A stretch of 64,000 nt of DNA from assembly GCF_900100195.1 (NCBI RefSeq), contig NZ_FNES01000014.1, forward strand, positions 1 through 64,000, written 5' to 3'. This document shows positions 63,970-64,000 of this stretch, one piece after another. A model generated the notes under the pieces. It was not told the DNA's origin, searched no databases, and saw nothing but the letters and a program-made list of their open reading frames with translations. The first letter of the stretch is position 1. Each line of letters starts with the position of its first letter. Made by a program: the position numbers and the translations under genes. This DNA is from Billgrantia gudaonensis (GTDB lineage: Bacteria; Pseudomonadota; Gammaproteobacteria; Pseudomonadales; Halomonadaceae).

Positions 63970-64000
63970 GGGGTTTCTCCCGTTTTTTGACGAACCCCGA

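Overview
The window is a chromosomal segment of a high-GC gammaproteobacterium, most likely a member of the Halomonadaceae (Halomonas-like). Pointers to this are the acidic protein compositions, two TRAP transporters, the gene order nnr-tsaE-amiC-mutL-miaA-hfq-hflX-hflK-hflC-hisZ-purA, the rhodanese-psd pair, and the EF-P beta-lysylation genes. This is inferred from gene content; there is no rRNA here to settle it. I saw no tRNA, rRNA, CRISPR array, insertion sequence or prophage. Coding density is high.

Layout. (1) 1-10.6 kb, all on the minus strand: an oxidative hexuronate/hexarate catabolic operon, transcribed from about 10.6 kb leftwards. It holds 5-dehydro-4-deoxyglucarate dehydratase, a TRAP importer, galactarolactone cycloisomerase and isomerase, uronate dehydrogenase, an orphan Ldh2-type oxidoreductase, glucarate dehydratase, a GntR/FCD regulator and 2-oxoglutarate semialdehyde dehydrogenase (cut by the window edge). 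Together they can take galacturonate or glucuronate to 2-oxoglutarate. (2) 10.8-18.8 kb: sixA-gpsA, pntAB, htpG with a near-consensus sigma-32 promoter, and two overlapping hotdog thioesterases. (3) 18.9-33.1 kb: lytic transglycosylase, LysE exporter, cold-shock protein, an acidic lipoprotein with an internal duplication, a VOC protein, a DUF1538/PII-like/CBS/small-membrane-protein module, pepN, DUF454, Hsp20, YajQ, a GNAT and a RimK-like ATP-grasp protein. (4) 33.2-46.5 kb: the long minus-strand housekeeping cluster purA to nnr. (5) 46.7-54.5 kb: queG, orn, rsgA, rhodanese, psd, epmA, efp, epmB. (6) 54.5-60.6 kb: azlCD facing a TRAP/TetR/amidohydrolase operon across a 28-bp perfect palindrome. 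(7) 60.7-64 kb: leuA with a leucine leader peptide and attenuator-like hairpin, a voltage-gated cation channel with an unusual selectivity filter, and a small ORF.

The most unusual signal is not a gene. Four intergenic spaces (20905-21130, 42860-43038, 47780-47900, 50500-50653) are filled from stop codon to next gene by seven-base tandem repeats. The unit differs between loci, but the arms share a grammar built on AGC/GCT, usually with an inverted partner arm and a GC hairpin between them. One array supplies the last codons and stop of queG, and another sits directly against the TTG start of psd. A second, unrelated structured repeat family occurs at 40804-40907 and 52614-52706.
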